Source: Aspidapion aeneum (taxonomy: Eukaryota > Arthropoda > Insecta > Coleoptera > Brentidae). Taken from it: a stretch of 64,000 nucleotides of DNA. The stretch lies in assembly GCA_963576565.1 (NCBI GenBank), contig OY755047.1, positions 20,591,171-20,655,170 on the forward strand. Reading direction: 5' to 3'. The notes below the pieces were generated by a model. That model was not told the DNA's origin and did no database searches. It worked only from the letters and a program-made list of their open reading frames with translations. Of this stretch, positions 10,553 through 21,477 are shown piece after piece; the stretch's first letter is position 1; the number at the start of each line of letters is the position of its first letter. The position numbers and the translations under genes were made by a program.

Positions 10553-10780
10553 ACATTTGTTTGATCTGGGAAGCTCAGTTAAATTGTGGTTTTGTGGAGT
10601 TCAGCAGAGCCAGTTGGCAGTTAAAGCACATCTTAAAGACAAAACAGTTAACTGTCAACACTTATTAGGTATCCATTAGATCTTGGACCCCCGTGAGGTT
10701 AAGCTTTCAGCTACCCACGGAAAAATATGAGACAAACACAAAATTTATCATAACACAAATTTTATAATGCGTTATTAAAT
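10553..10780. other. No gene seen
   Basis: Short spacer between LINE D and the next repeat block; nothing recognised. Confidence 0.5.
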
Positions 10781-11060
10781 ATTTGGAGGTTTTTAATTTT
10801 TTCCTATGATTTTATCATAGTTCCTATCGGCCTTCTAAAGCTCAGCTCTCTATCGTTTCTGGAAGTCGGCAATGTTAATTTTACATAACTTTACATTTAT
10901 AGGGGAGAGAAATTAATTAAAATTTTGGGGTTTTTACTACACAGCGCACATCGTTTCTGGAAGTCGGCAATGTTACTTTTACATAACTTTACATTTATAG
11001 GGGAGAGAAATTAATTAAAATTTTGGGGTTTTTACTACACAGCGCACATCGCAAGCAGAG
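10781..11060. repeat. Array units with a perfect 98-bp tandem duplication
   Basis: These are reverse-orientation units of the ~140-bp array at 3240-4010. TCGTTTCTGGAAGTCGGCAA starts at 10853 and again at 10951, and the unit end recurs at 11049, giving two 98-bp copies. They differ at one visible position (TGTTAATT against TGTTACTT), so the duplication is much younger than the array. Confidence 0.85.
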
Positions 11061-11329
11061 CGACGAGCCCACCAGACCCAAGAGCCCGAATAGCAACAGG
11101 CTTGCCCCTCGTACCAATTATAGAAATGTTGTAGGCATGTGCCTGCTTAATTAGTGAGAAAAAAAGAACAAAACAATTCTGTATTAAAAAAATATATTAC
11201 TGTACTCAAAATTAGCCGGTGCTGCAGCCTCGCAGCCTTTATTGAATAACCGCCACTGCTTTACATGTATAGGAGAGCGGAGTAAATTAGAATTTGGGTT
11301 TTTTTTTCCAAGGGTTTGGTCATAGTTTC
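11061..11329. other. Unassigned sequence
   Basis: GC-richer patch (11050-11120) followed by AT-rich DNA. A further diverged array-like fragment (CTTTACATGTATAGGAGAGCGG) occurs near 11260. No gene. Confidence 0.5.
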
Positions 11330-11745
11330 TATCAGTCAAATTTCAGCATTTTAGCATGTCTGCAAGTACAGTAGAATTTTGATGATCTATACATGAGTGT
11401 GTGAGTAAGTGGCAATTTTGAAATTTCGTAAATACTTTACTAAAGTCCATATCATTATTTTTCGGATAATTTTTTACGTTTTTTTTTCGCTGGCCTATGC
11501 TATCTGTTATGGTAACAGCTGATTACTATCAAAAAGTTATCTCAAAAATTGTGGGATAAACTATACTTTATGGAAGACCATGAAACTTGAAGTGGTTGTT
11601 AACTCTATGAAGATCTACGACTGTGCAAAGTTTGAGTTTCGTAGCTCATTCCGAAGTAGAGTTTTAGAAAGGTCAAATATGGGCTCAAATGTTTCAAAAA
11701 AAGATCGTACAGCAGTTTACGCGAACTTGGCGGGGCACTACTCCC
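11330..11745. repeat. Interspersed repeat, reverse partner of 2941-3239, interrupted
   Basis: Carries the complements of the marks seen at 3060-3239 (GATGATCTATACATGAGTG, TCATTCCGAAGTAGAGTTTT). The repeat is split between ACTTTACT and ACTTTATGG by about 115 bp that match the 120-bp MITE at 1564-1683. The interruption dates the MITE as younger than this repeat. Confidence 0.7.
11450..11571. mobile_element. 120-bp MITE-like element (copy 2)
   Basis: Same interior as 1564-1683 (CTATGCTATCTGTTATGG, CAGCTGATTACTATC). Its ends, CCATATCAT and GTGGGATAAAC, are more worn than those of copy 1. It lies within the repeat at 11330-11745. Confidence 0.6.
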
Positions 11746-12160
11746 AGATACTTTAATTTTTATTATCCTTTTATTTTTAATTAATTTCTTGTTTTTTGTT
11801 AAAAAAGTATTTTTTAACCAACATAAAACAAAAAACATAGAAAAATAAAAAAGAACATAAAAAAAATTTTAAAAAAATAAATAATTCTAATTTTACGCAC
11901 TGAAGTTGGTGAAATGGTCAACTGTGGTCTTTGGGTGCATCGCACACACCCGTGAAATGGGTCAACTGCGAGCAGTCCGCTTAGTTTTTCCTTCAACGTG
12001 CAATTTATGACATTGAACCCGCCCAAGATGATTTAGAATACTTTAATGCAATGCAACATCGTTGCGGGTTATCTTCATGCAACGTCTAGTTGGAGATCTC
12101 AGGAAAAAAATTAATTTATATTTTTCTTTTTGCAATTTTACAAACTACAAAAGTTAGAGC
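11746..12160. other. No gene seen
   Basis: AT-rich with a run of A-rich/T-rich segments. Minus-strand open stretches here are low-complexity (Phe/Lys/Ile rich) and not credible genes. Confidence 0.5.
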
Positions 12161-12311
12161 TGGAGAGGTAGGTAAGGTATAATGATGCACAGATAGACTA
12201 ACAACAAAATTTGACGAATATCAATCAAAAGAACTAGCAGGCTTCAGAAAAAGTTTCAGTACAGTTGACCACCTATTAACCATGAAAATTCTTATAGAAC
12301 AAGCAAACGAT

Positions 12312-12320
12312 TACAACATT
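12312..12320. repeat. Target-site duplication, left
   Basis: TACAACATT at 12312-12320 equals 12850-12858 and brackets the LINE A insertion. Joining the flanks restores the LINE B frame NDYNIPLL. Confidence 0.8.
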
Positions 12321-12849
12321 TTTATTATTATGTCGGTTTAGAACGTTTTTTCTACGTTGTCCGACGCCCATTCCCCACCTCCTTCGATCCTGACAATCAT
12401 CTTCTGTCAGATTTTTTTGACTCATTGATCTTTGGATTGACTGTTGCCCCTCTAGTTTAGCACGCCCTCTTTTTCTGCGCCCTATTGGTTGCCATTCTAA
12501 GACCTGCTCTGGTAATCTTTCGTCATTCATCCGTTGTACATGGCCGTACCATATCAGTTGCCTTTTAGTGATGTCATCCGTTATGCTTCCCTCGATTCCC
12601 ATTCTTTATTTTATGATCAAATTTCTTATGTAATCTGTTCTAGATATTCTCATTGACCTTCTTATTGCATCCATTTCGACCCTTTCCATTTTTGTTTTTT
12701 ATTTTTCTGTTACGCGGCAAGTCTCTATTCCATACAACAGCGTGCTTTTCACCATTGTTTCATATATATTAAATTTTACATTCTTTTTTATCTTTCTGCT
12801 TTACTATTCTTTTTTCCAGTTCTTTACAGTCTGTTCCTCTTCGTACGAG
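12321..12849 (-). mobile_element. LINE A copy 2, 5'-truncated insertion in LINE B
   Basis: Minus-strand 3' end of LINE A. It encodes GIEGSITDDITKRQLIWYGHV, QRMNDERLPEQVLEW, RRKRGRAK and RRWGMGVGQRRKNVL. The 108-codon open stretch at 12602-12276 covers the C-terminal tail; upstream a frameshift separates KFNIYETMVKSTLLYGIETC. The 3' tail is a short AAT repeat (plus-strand TTTATTATTATG at 12320-12331). Perfect 9-bp duplications flank it. 5' truncation, simple-repeat tail and short duplication together are the signature of target-primed reverse transcription. Confidence 0.85.
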
Positions 12850-13265
12850 TACAACATTCCACTATTAATAACGATTATAGACTTTGGGAAAGCTTTTACT
12901 GGACAGTAAAAACATCTTTTATTAATAGCCGAATAGATCACAGATATACAGACTTAAAACCCAATACATATAGCGAAGCAACAACGTCAATCAATCCACG
13001 AAGGAACCAAGCCAATACCCATAAGAAGAGGTGTCACAGAGAGTGATAAAATATCCCCTAAACTATTTAACCAGGACCTAGAAGATGTTTTTTAAAACTT
13101 AAATTGGGAAGAAACAAGTAATCAAAGTAAGCAGCCCTTACTTGAACCACATAAGATATGCTGAAGATATCGCGTTAATAACGGATAAGAAAGAAGAACT
13201 GATAAAAATGCTGGAAGAACTGGATACCGCAGCTAAAAACGAACGAGCTAGAGATAAATTTTAAA

Positions 13266-14310
13266 TTGAGGTATAATGATGCACAGATGGACTTACAAAA
13301 TTTGCCGGATATCAATCAAAAGAACAAGCAGGCTTCAGAAAAAGTTTCAGTACAGTTGACCACCTATTAATCATAAAAATCCTAATAGAACGAGCCAACG
13401 AGTAAATTAGAATAGGTGTCAGACAGAGTGATACAATATTCCTTAAACTATTTAACCAGGACATAGAAGATGTTTTTTAAAATTTAGATTGGGAAGAAAT
13501 AAGCATCAAAGTAAGCGGACCACACTTGAACCACCTAAGATATGCTGATAATATCACCTTAATAACTAATAAGAAAGAAGAACTGATAAAAATGCTGGAG
13601 GAACTGGATACAGCAGCTAAAAATATAGGAATAAGTATAAACTACATTAAAACTAAATTCATAATAAACACAGATAAAGATATCACGATCAGAATAAACC
13701 AAGAAAAAATAGAAGAAGTAGTGTATATACCTGGGAGAAATTATTAAACAAAAAAAAGGAAACCAAACAGCTGCAATCAGGAGAAGAGTAAGATTGGCCT
13801 GGGTAGTAAAGTAAGCTATACATTATTAAAAAATAAAAAATATCCTCGGTACCTCAAAACGAAAGTATATAACCAATGTATCCTTCCTGTACATATCTAT
13901 GGATCACAGATCTGGACACTTACAAAATCAACCATGGATAATGTAACAAAAGCCCAAAGATCAATGGAAAGATAAATGTTACATGTAAAGCTAGCAAATA
14001 GAAAAAGGGATGACTGGATAAGAAATAAAACAAAAGTAAGGGATGTCAGAGCAGAAGTAGCAAAATTAAAATTAAAATTTGCCGTTCGTAATATCAGACA
14101 GAAAGACGATCGATGAAACAAATGAATTATATACAGGAGACCCTGGAAAAATAAAAGAAGTGGGGAAAAACCCCAAATGGGACGGGTGGACGATTTGAAG
14201 AAACATGCGAGAACTAGACAAATGAATACGGCAGCAGACAGAGAAGAGTGGAAGATATTGAGGAAGGCCTTTGTCCCAAGAAGGATCGACGAATTCTAAA
14301 TAGATAGATG
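13266..14310 (+). pseudogene. LINE B copy 2
   Basis: Repeats the start of copy 1 (GGTATAATGATGCACAGAT at 13268) and carries SKEQAGFRKSFSTVDHL, then after an internal deletion KLFNQDIEDVF and, in a 73-codon open frame at 13526-13744, LRYADNITLITNKKEELIKML. That is the FADD box with the second Asp changed to Asn (YADN). Next come LEELDTAAKNIGISIN and, in degraded frames, SQIWTLTKSTMDNVTKAQRSM and a tail like that at 55641-55925. The catalytic change and many stops show it is dead. Confidence 0.78.
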
Positions 14311-14671
14311 GATGTACACAGGTGACAAATTTGGCACATTGGCGTATTTATGGGGAGAGCGCCTAGCTTCCAATGCTAAGATATGTTTAGATATTTTCCA
14401 TATATATCAGAAATAAAAACATAAAACCACAGCAAGTCTAATTTTGGATAAACGAGCCAGTAAAGCAGCGTCTTTTAAAAAACCTCCCATTTTGATGGCC
14501 AAAAAATAGTTTTAAGGGCTTGATTTTGCATAAAAAATTCAAACAGTTTAAAAAACCACCTTGAAAAAAAATTTTGCCCAAAAATAAAAAAAAAACATTC
14601 TCAAGACAAGCCCTGTCATTTTACAAAACCGCCTTAAAAAAAACTAGCTGAGTCGCTAAAAAAGCCGCCCA
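14311..14671. other. No gene seen
   Basis: A-rich non-coding DNA between LINE B and the large palindrome; nothing recognisable. Confidence 0.5.
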
Positions 14672-15015
14672 AAAAATACGCAGCACCAAAAAGCAAAAAT
14701 TAAATTTTTATAGCTTGTGCCCTCCTTGTTTTTAAGTTATCTTTAACAATTTAGATTTAACAAAACAAATATTAAATGGTATGTGGTTGTTTTCTAGTAA
14801 AACATAACTTTCCTATTTTTGTTTACGTTATTTTAACGTAGATGTGATTTTTGTGCTATGTGAGTATCTTAATTGTTGTTATATTGCAAACTTAAACCTT
14901 ATTAACAGTTTTCCTGTAAAACTAATTTTGCAAAAGTTATTCTACTCAAAATGGAGGCAAACAACCGATGACTTTAAATTGTGTGATCTATTACCAATCA
15001 ATCTAGCGATTAAAA

Positions 15016-15556
15016 TACTCTGCCAATCTATAGGCACCTAAGCTCACACTAGGTACTATAGTTATTGTGTACGTGTAACTAAAAACTGAAATATATTTTA
15101 TTGAATTCCAGACTCAATTACCTTTCGTTTGATACCACACAAGCCATGTTTTGACTTAAACTAAAATTTTTCTACCCCCACCTTTTTTTTAAATTAAAAT
15201 GTTTTTTGTTTAACTCCAGACTCAATTACCTTTCGTTTGATATCACACACGCCATATTTCCACATAAACACTAATTTTTTTAATTTACCCCCACCCTTTT
15301 TTTAAAAGTAAAATGTATTTTATTTCACTCCAGACGCAATTACCTTTCGTTTGATATCACACACGCCATATTTTTACATAAACTCTAATTTTTGAAATAT
15401 ACCCCCACCCTTTTATTTGGCTTGTGTTTGGTGGATTTTGTTCATTTTTAAATGGGACTATCTCGACCCAAAACCCAGCGTAGGTACCAAATTTCATTAA
15501 AATCGGGCAAGTGGTTTTTGAGTTATGCGCGTTGGTCGTTACAGACAGACAGACAT

Positions 15557-15610
<54 letters not shown>

Positions 15611-15752
15611 GGCGCAACAAAAAAGTTTCAAAATCATCTGAAACGCAAAGATATATAAAAAATTTTGAAATCGGAGCAACTTTTTTTTTCTCGAAAAAAT
15701 TAGGATCACTATAGCTCACACTACTATAGTATAGTAGTAGTGTGAGCTAAAA
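15016..15752 (+). mobile_element. TCTG-cored element, copy A
   Basis: Begins TACTCTGCCAATCTATAGG and ends in a hairpin of AGCTCACAC ... GTGTGAGCT followed by AAAA. Within are three ~125-bp subrepeats (CAGACTCAATTACCTTTCG, then CACACACGCCATATTT and ACCCCCACCC). Next comes the phrase TACCAAATTTCATTAAAATC, then GCGCGTTGGTCGTTACAGACAG, about 17 ACAG repeats, and GGCGCAACAAAAAAG. No conserved ORF; apparent frames are read-through of the tetranucleotide. Copies end and start directly against each other (A then B), sharing AAAA. Non-autonomous, superfamily unknown. Confidence 0.8.
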
Positions 15753-16316
15753 TACTCTGCCAATATATGGGCCCCTAAGCTCACACTAGGTACTATAGTT
15801 ATAGTGTACGTGTGAGCTAATATAACTAAAAACTGAAATATATTTTATTTAACTCCAGACTAAATTACCTTTTGTTTGATACCACACAAGCCATGTTTTG
15901 ACTTAAACTCAAATTTTTGAAATCTACCCCCACCCTTAAAAAAAACAAAAAACTAAAATGTATTTTGTTAAACTCCGGACTCAATTACCTTTCGTTTGAT
16001 ATCACACACGCCATATTTTCACTTAAACTCTAATTTTTAAAATATACCCCCACCCTTTTTTTTTAAATAAATTAAAATGTATTTTGTTTAACTGCAGACT
16101 CAATTACCTTTCGTTTGATATCACACACGCCATATTTTCACATAAACTCTAATTTTTGAAATCTACCCCCACTCTTTTGTTTGGTTTCTGTTCGGTGGAT
16201 TTTGTTCATTTTTAAATGGGACCATCTCGACCCAAGACCCAGCCTAGGTACCAAATTTCATTAAAATCGGCCAAGCGGTTTTTGAGTTATGCGCGTTGGT
16301 CGTTACAGACAGACAT

Positions 16317-16347
<31 letters not shown>

Positions 16348-16348
16348 T

Positions 16349-16382
<34 letters not shown>

Positions 16383-16524
16383 GGCGCAACAAAAAAGTTT
16401 CAAAATCATCTGAAACGCAAAGATATATAAAAATTTTTGAAATCGGAGCAACTTTTTTTTTCTCGAAAAAATTAGGATCACCATAGTTCACACTACTATA
16501 GTATAGTATATGTGTGAGCTAAAA
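15753..16524 (+). mobile_element. TCTG-cored element, copy B
   Basis: Second copy, abutting copy A head-to-tail. The left end is TACTCTGCCAATATATGGG, with the subterminal hairpin AGCTCACACTAGG ... ACGTGTGAGCT near 15777-15820. The right end is AGCTCACACTACTATAG ... GTGTGAGCTAAAA. Its ACAG tract is interrupted by ACAT units. Confidence 0.8.
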
Positions 16525-17315
16525 TTCCGGCCGGACATTTCAATGTTTCTTTTTTGCAACTTATTTTAAAAACTGCCCTACAAAAATTGATGACCAAAAA
16601 TTAAAAATGGTCCTCTTGGGTTGCCAAAAAAGCTGAACGAAAAAAAGAAAGCCGGCCTGATATGATTAAATTTAAAAAAAAAATCCGAAACATTTCAGTT
16701 AATTTTTTAGGAAATATTTTACTCCATTTTATTATTTAATGTTTCTTATTTTATTTTTTTTATTATGGTTAATTTGTTATATTAAAAAAAAACTTTCTAT
16801 AGTTTGACAATTGTAAAAATGATTTAACTTATAAGAAAAATTAATTTACTTATAAGACATTTTTAAGAACTCTTCAAATAATACGTCTTTAATTAATTAA
16901 GGGGGGGGGGTTGAAAAAAATTACATAATTAGAATTTGCATATTGTGCAATTTGGAAGAAAAATAAATCTCATTTATAGACTATTTCGGTGGGATTGATC
17001 CTCCCTCGAAGATCCTCCCCTAGGTACAGCACTGATGGGCAAAGGAAAACGCCCTTAGATCCAAGATCCATTTTTAGTGCACTAGTAAAAAGTATTTAAA
17101 CACTCAGAAGTGAATGAACTTTAGCGATCGGCACGCTAAGAAAATTGTTAGGAAAGGTCTGGGAGTTCTTTGACCTGTAGATGGCAGTACTCTACTCACT
17201 GCTCGGCTACGTACTTTGACCGCTGCCACAGGCTTTCTGTGACTGATAGTGTAGTCCATTGAAAAAAAAACAAGCGAATTAGGCTATAAACTAAAATCTA
17301 AAAACAATCTTGGAA
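16525..17315. other. Palindrome spacer, no gene seen
   Basis: AT-rich unique DNA with a G9 run near 16902. No coding signal or repeat partner found in the window. Confidence 0.5.
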
Positions 17316-18039
17316 TTTTAGCTCACACATAGACTATACTATAGTAGTGTGAGCTATGGTGTTTGTAATTTTTTCGAGAAAAAAAAAGTTGCTCCGATTT
17401 CAAAATTTTTTATATATCTTTGCGTTTCAGATGATTTTGAAACATTTTTATTGCGCCGTTTGTCTGTCTGTCTGTCTGTATGTCTGTCTGTCTGTAACGA
17501 CCAACGCGCATAACTCAAAAACCGCTTGCCCGATTTCAATGAAATTTGGTACCTAGGCTGGGTATTGGGTCGAGATGGTCCCATTTAAAAATGAACAAAA
17601 TCCACCGAACACAAGCCAAATAAAAGGGTGGGGGTAGACTTCAAAAATTAGAGTTTATGTGAAAATATGGCGTGAGTGATATCAAACGAAAGGTAATTGA
17701 GTCTGGAGTTAAACAAAATACATTTTAGTTTTTTTTAAAGGGTGGGGGTAGATTTCAAAAATTAGAGTGTACGTAAAAATATGGCGTGTGTGATATCGAA
17801 CGAAAGGAAATTGAGTCTAGAGTTAAACAAAATACATTTTAGTTTTTCTTTTTTTAAGGTTGGGGGTATATTTCAAAAATTTGGGTTTAACTCAAAACAT
17901 GGCTTGTGTGGTATCAAACGAAAGGTAATTTAGTCTGGAGTTGAATAAAATATATTTCAGTTTTTAGTTATATTAGCTCACACGTATACTATAACTACAG
18001 TACCTAGTGTGAGCTTGGGGCCCATATATTGGCAGAGTA
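17316..18039 (-). mobile_element. TCTG-cored element, copy C (palindrome spacer)
   Basis: Reverse-orientation copy with a short TCTG tract (17459-17493), three subrepeats and both terminal hairpins. It has no counterpart in the left arm, so it may be a remnant of a third unit or a separate insertion. Confidence 0.78.
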
Positions 18040-18085
18040 TTATTAGTAGTATAGAGTATAGGTATCCTGCATGATAGTTGTGGAT

Positions 18086-18841
18086 TTTTAGCTCACACAT
18101 ATACTATACTATAGTAGTGTGAGCTATGGTGATCCTAATTTTTTCGAGAAAAAAAAAGTTGCTCCGATTTCAAAATTTTTTATATATCTTTGCGTTTCAG
18201 ATGATTTTGAAACTTTTTTGTTGCGCCGTCTGTCTGTCTGTCTGTCTGTATGTCTGTCTGTCTGTCTGTCTGTCTGTATGTCTGTCTGTAACGACCAACG
18301 CGCATAACTCAAAAACCGCTTGGCCGATTTTAATGAAATTTGGTACCTAGGCTGGGTCTTGGGTCGAGATGGTCCCATTTAAAAATGAACAAAATCCACC
18401 GAACAGAAACCAAATAAAAGAGTGGGGGTAGATTTCAAAAATTAGAGTTTATGTGAAAATATGGCGTGTGTGATATCAAACGAAAGGTAATTGAGTCTGC
18501 AGTTAAACAAAATACATTTTAATTTATTTTAAAAAAAAGGGTGGGGGTATATTTTAAAAATTAGAGTTTAAGTGAAAATATGGCGTGTGTGATATCAAAC
18601 GAAAGGTAATTGAGTCCGGAGTTTAACAAAATACATTTTAGTTTTTTGTTTTTTTTAAGGGTGGGGGTAGATTTCAAAAATTTGAGTTTAAGTCAAAACA
18701 TGGCTTGTGTGGTATCAAACAAAAGGTAATTTAGTCTGGAGTTAAATAAAATATATTTCAGTTTTTAGTTATATTAGCTCACACGTACACTATAACTATA
18801 GTACCTAGTGTGAGCTTAGGGGCCCATATATTGGCAGAGTA
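18086..18841 (-). mobile_element. TCTG-cored element, copy B' (mirror of B)
   Basis: Reverse complement of copy B in the right arm of the palindrome, including the TATG-interrupted TCTG tract at 18229-18290. It joins copy A' at 18842. Confidence 0.8.
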
Positions 18842-18983
18842 TTTTAGCTCACACTACTACTATACTATAGTAGTGTGAGCTATAGTGATCCTAATTTTTT
18901 CGAGAAAAAAAAAGTTGCTCCGATTTCAAAATTTTTTATATATCTTTGCGTTTCAGATGATTTTGAAACTTTTTTGTTGCGCC

Positions 18984-19029
<46 letters not shown>

Positions 19030-19583
19030 ATGTCTGTATGTCTGTCTGTCTGTAACGACCAACGCGCATAACTCAAAAACCACTTGCCCGATTTTAATGA
19101 AATTTGGTACCTACGCTGGGTTTTGGGTCGAGATAGTCCCATTTAAAAATGAACAAAATCCACCAAACACAAGCCAAATAAAAGGGTGGGGGTGTATTTC
19201 AAAAATTAGAGTTTATGTAAAAATATGGCGTGTGTGATATCAAACGAAAGGTAATTGCGTCTGGAGTGAAATAAAATACATTTTACTTTTAAAAAAAGGG
19301 TGGGGGTAAATTTAAAAAATTAGTGTTTATGTGGAAATATGGCGTGTGTGATATCAAACGAAAGGTAATTGAGTCTGGAGTTAAACAAAAAACATTTTAG
19401 TTTAAAAAAAAGGTGGGGGTAGATTAAAAAAATTTAAGTTTAAGTCAAAACATGGCTTGTGTGGTATCAAACGAAAGGTAATTGAGTCTGGAATTCAATA
19501 AAATATATTTCAGTTTTTAGTTACACGTACACAATAACTATAGTACCTAGTGTGAGCTTAGGTGCCCATAGATTGGCAGAGTA
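18842..19583 (-). mobile_element. TCTG-cored element, copy A' (mirror of A)
   Basis: Reverse complement of copy A. The 120-residue read-through peptides of A and A' differ at one visible position (GWGYISK against GWGCISK), indicating very high arm identity. Confidence 0.8.
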
Positions 19584-19940
19584 TTTTAATCGCTAGATTG
19601 ATTGGTAATAGATCACACAATTTAAAGTCATCGGTTGTTTGCCTCCATTTTGAGTAGAATAACTTTTGCAAAATTAGTTTTACAGGAAAACTGTTAATAA
19701 GGTTTAAGTTTGCAATATAACAACAATTAAGATACTCACATAGCACAAAAATCACATCTACGTTAAAATAACGTAAACAAAAATAGGAAAGTTATGTTTT
19801 ACTAGAAAACAACCACATACCATTTAATATTTGTTTTGTTAAATCTAAATTGTTAAAGATAACTTAAAAACAAGGAGGGCACAAGCTATAAAAATTTAAT
19901 TTTTGCTGGAGTTTTTGGTGCTGCGTATTTTTTACCCTCG

Positions 19941-20959
19941 TTATTTTCATGTGCCAAAATAACACTTGAAAAGTCCTCCACAAAATGTTCTAAAATGCCA
20001 CTTGATTAAGACTTCTCAACCCTACTGACTTTCTGCGTCTTTTTTGGTCACGTTTTTTTTTTTAATAAGTTTTTTCTAACTTAAAAGTGATGCGATATGA
20101 AGTTCTAAAAGTTTACTAGTTTAAGACTACAACACTTCAGGACAATTTTAAAAAATGGCCCTCAAGGCAAGACAAAATCTCTAAACATACATTATGTTTT
20201 CTTTAAAAGCTAAACAAGAATTTTCTATAGTTAACACTTTTACACAATATTAATGTGTCTTTATCAGGTTAGTTACTGATGTGTCGTGACCGTGAAGCAT
20301 CAGGGATCAGTTCATTAACTGGTTTTTGGAGTTTAGAGGCCAAAGCACTCCCGGATAGATTTCGTCGAAGTGCAAAATGCCGCCAATAGGTGCCGCTGCT
20401 TTTAGTAAATTCTCAAAAATATTCGGTAGTAGTCGCGTTTTAAAATTAATGTAGAAAAGGCGCAAACCTAATGTGATTTTGACGTTGAAAAACATCTACT
20501 TGAAAATAACGTAAATAGATTTTTGTTTTTTACGTGTTAAACACGTTATTGTGCTATGTGAGTAGTAAAGAAATGAGCGTTTTATCTTAGAAAGTAACAA
20601 AGAAATATAAAATATAAAAATATTAAATAAAAGAAACTTTCTTTAGCCAAAAAAAAATTATTTTTGTAAAGTAGTTTTGGACTACCCAAAATCCATTTTT
20701 TAAGGATCACTCAATTTTAAGTCGCCAGTTGTTTGCCTCAAATTTGAGTAAGAACGCCTGCTTGACGTCATAAATCCAAGATTGCGATTTTTTGCATGTT
20801 TTTTCACAAACTTTTCAACATTCACTGAAAATCATTCGGCTAAGTCCTCGTTTCCCGAAATACATTTTTCTTGGTGGCCGATAAATTAAAATTTGTCCGT
20901 TATTGAAATATCTTTTTATCTGTGAACACACATTTTCCAGAGAATAAGTTAAGCAAAAA
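19941..20959. other. Unassigned, with eroded fragments of the palindrome's unique sequence
   Basis: No gene. GTGCTATGTGAGTA (20540-20560) and AGTTGTTTGCCTCAA (20722-20740) resemble unique parts of the palindrome arms (14850-14870; 19623-19640), but in mixed orientation. This suggests an older diverged copy of the same sequence. Confidence 0.45.
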
Positions 20960-21477
20960 TTAGGCGGGCTTTTTTTTTGCACTTAAAAGACCTTTTGCTA
21001 CCATACGACATATTAATCTGGAACGCCTTATTCGCCTTCGACTCGTTGTAAGTGAAGCAGGAAAATGAGAGGCAATTCTTACTTCACAGGCGCAGGCATT
21101 GCAAAAAGGATGTTCTTCTAAAAATTCTATTAGTTGCTGATCTTTTTGAGGCATCCTGATTTTGGTCAAGCCAGTATATTTGCGCCCAACATTTCCCCAT
21201 TTTTTAACGTTTTTCATCCATAGTGAGCGGCTACTCGACGCACCGACCAACCGGCATCTAATTTAGCCAAAATTTGAGCTTTATCAAATTTGGAAATTTG
21301 TGGCGGAATTTTGAAAAACTTGGACAAACAACCAGAACCAACAGTGTCATGTTTTTGGCAAATAATATAATCTTTGATTCTTAAGGGTACTGAAATGTAA
21401 AGCCTGCATTTTACCACGTTAAATCGGCGTATGCATTTTGTGTGGCGTTTTCTGTACCTATTTAGATCAAAAATCAT
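20960..21477 (-). pseudogene. Tc1-like transposase, N-terminal DNA-binding fragment
   Basis: Two overlapping minus-strand open stretches (21477-21214 and 21250-20960) join across a frameshift near 21230. FDKAQILAKLDAGWSVRRVAAHYG is a first helix-turn-helix, then SRSLWMKNVKKWGNVGRK and TKIRMPQKDQQLIEFLEEHPF lead into TTSRRRIRRSRLICRM and LLSAKKKP. That is the paired-like DNA-binding region of Tc1-family transposases, with the second helix and a typical 'arRp..KP' linker. The DDE catalytic domain is absent, so it is a truncated relic. The first ~60 residues of the upstream frame are not recognised and may not belong. Confidence 0.65.

Larger units (their letters stand above)
12161..13265 (+). 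pseudogene. LINE B copy 1 (split by a LINE A insertion)
   Basis: Reverse transcriptase remnant of an RTE-like LINE. EYQSKEQAGFRKSFSTVDHL (12218-12275) is the conserved RT block 2/3. The frame passes to EQANDYN, is interrupted at 12321-12849, then resumes as IPLLITIIDFGKAF, a block equivalent to the catalytic motif A (VDFEKAF). Further on are KLFNQDLEDVF (about 13060) and an eroded FADD region near 13150-13170 (RYADDIALI-like residues in shifted frames). Stops and shifts make it inactive. The start of the same sequence reappears at 13266, so this copy and the next are head-to-tail. Confidence 0.78.
14672..19940. repeat. 5.3-kb palindrome (inverted duplication)
   Basis: The left arm 14672-16524 and right arm 18086-19940 are reverse complements. 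Unique sequence outside the TCTG elements is included: TATAGCTTGTGCCCTCCTTG at about 14710 pairs with its complement near 19870, and CTCAAAATGGAGGCAAACAA near 14945 pairs with its complement near 19635. Predicted peptides from the two arms differ by few residues, so the duplication is recent or kept uniform by gene conversion. The 1.56-kb spacer (16525-18085) contains one extra TCTG element (17316-18039). Such a structure can also be an assembly artefact; see findings. Confidence 0.85.

Noticed and set aside
14672..16524. Helitron assignment for the TCTG elements
   Set aside because: The 3' hairpin and CTAA end are suggestive, but there is no clear 5' TC terminus, both ends carry hairpins, and TAAAA/TTTT duplications appear; left unclassified.
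15357..19237. Many 60-120 codon frames with CLSVCLSV or RQTDRQTD runs
   Set aside because: Read-through of TCTG/ACAG tracts and fixed flanks in the TCTG elements, on both strands; not proteins.
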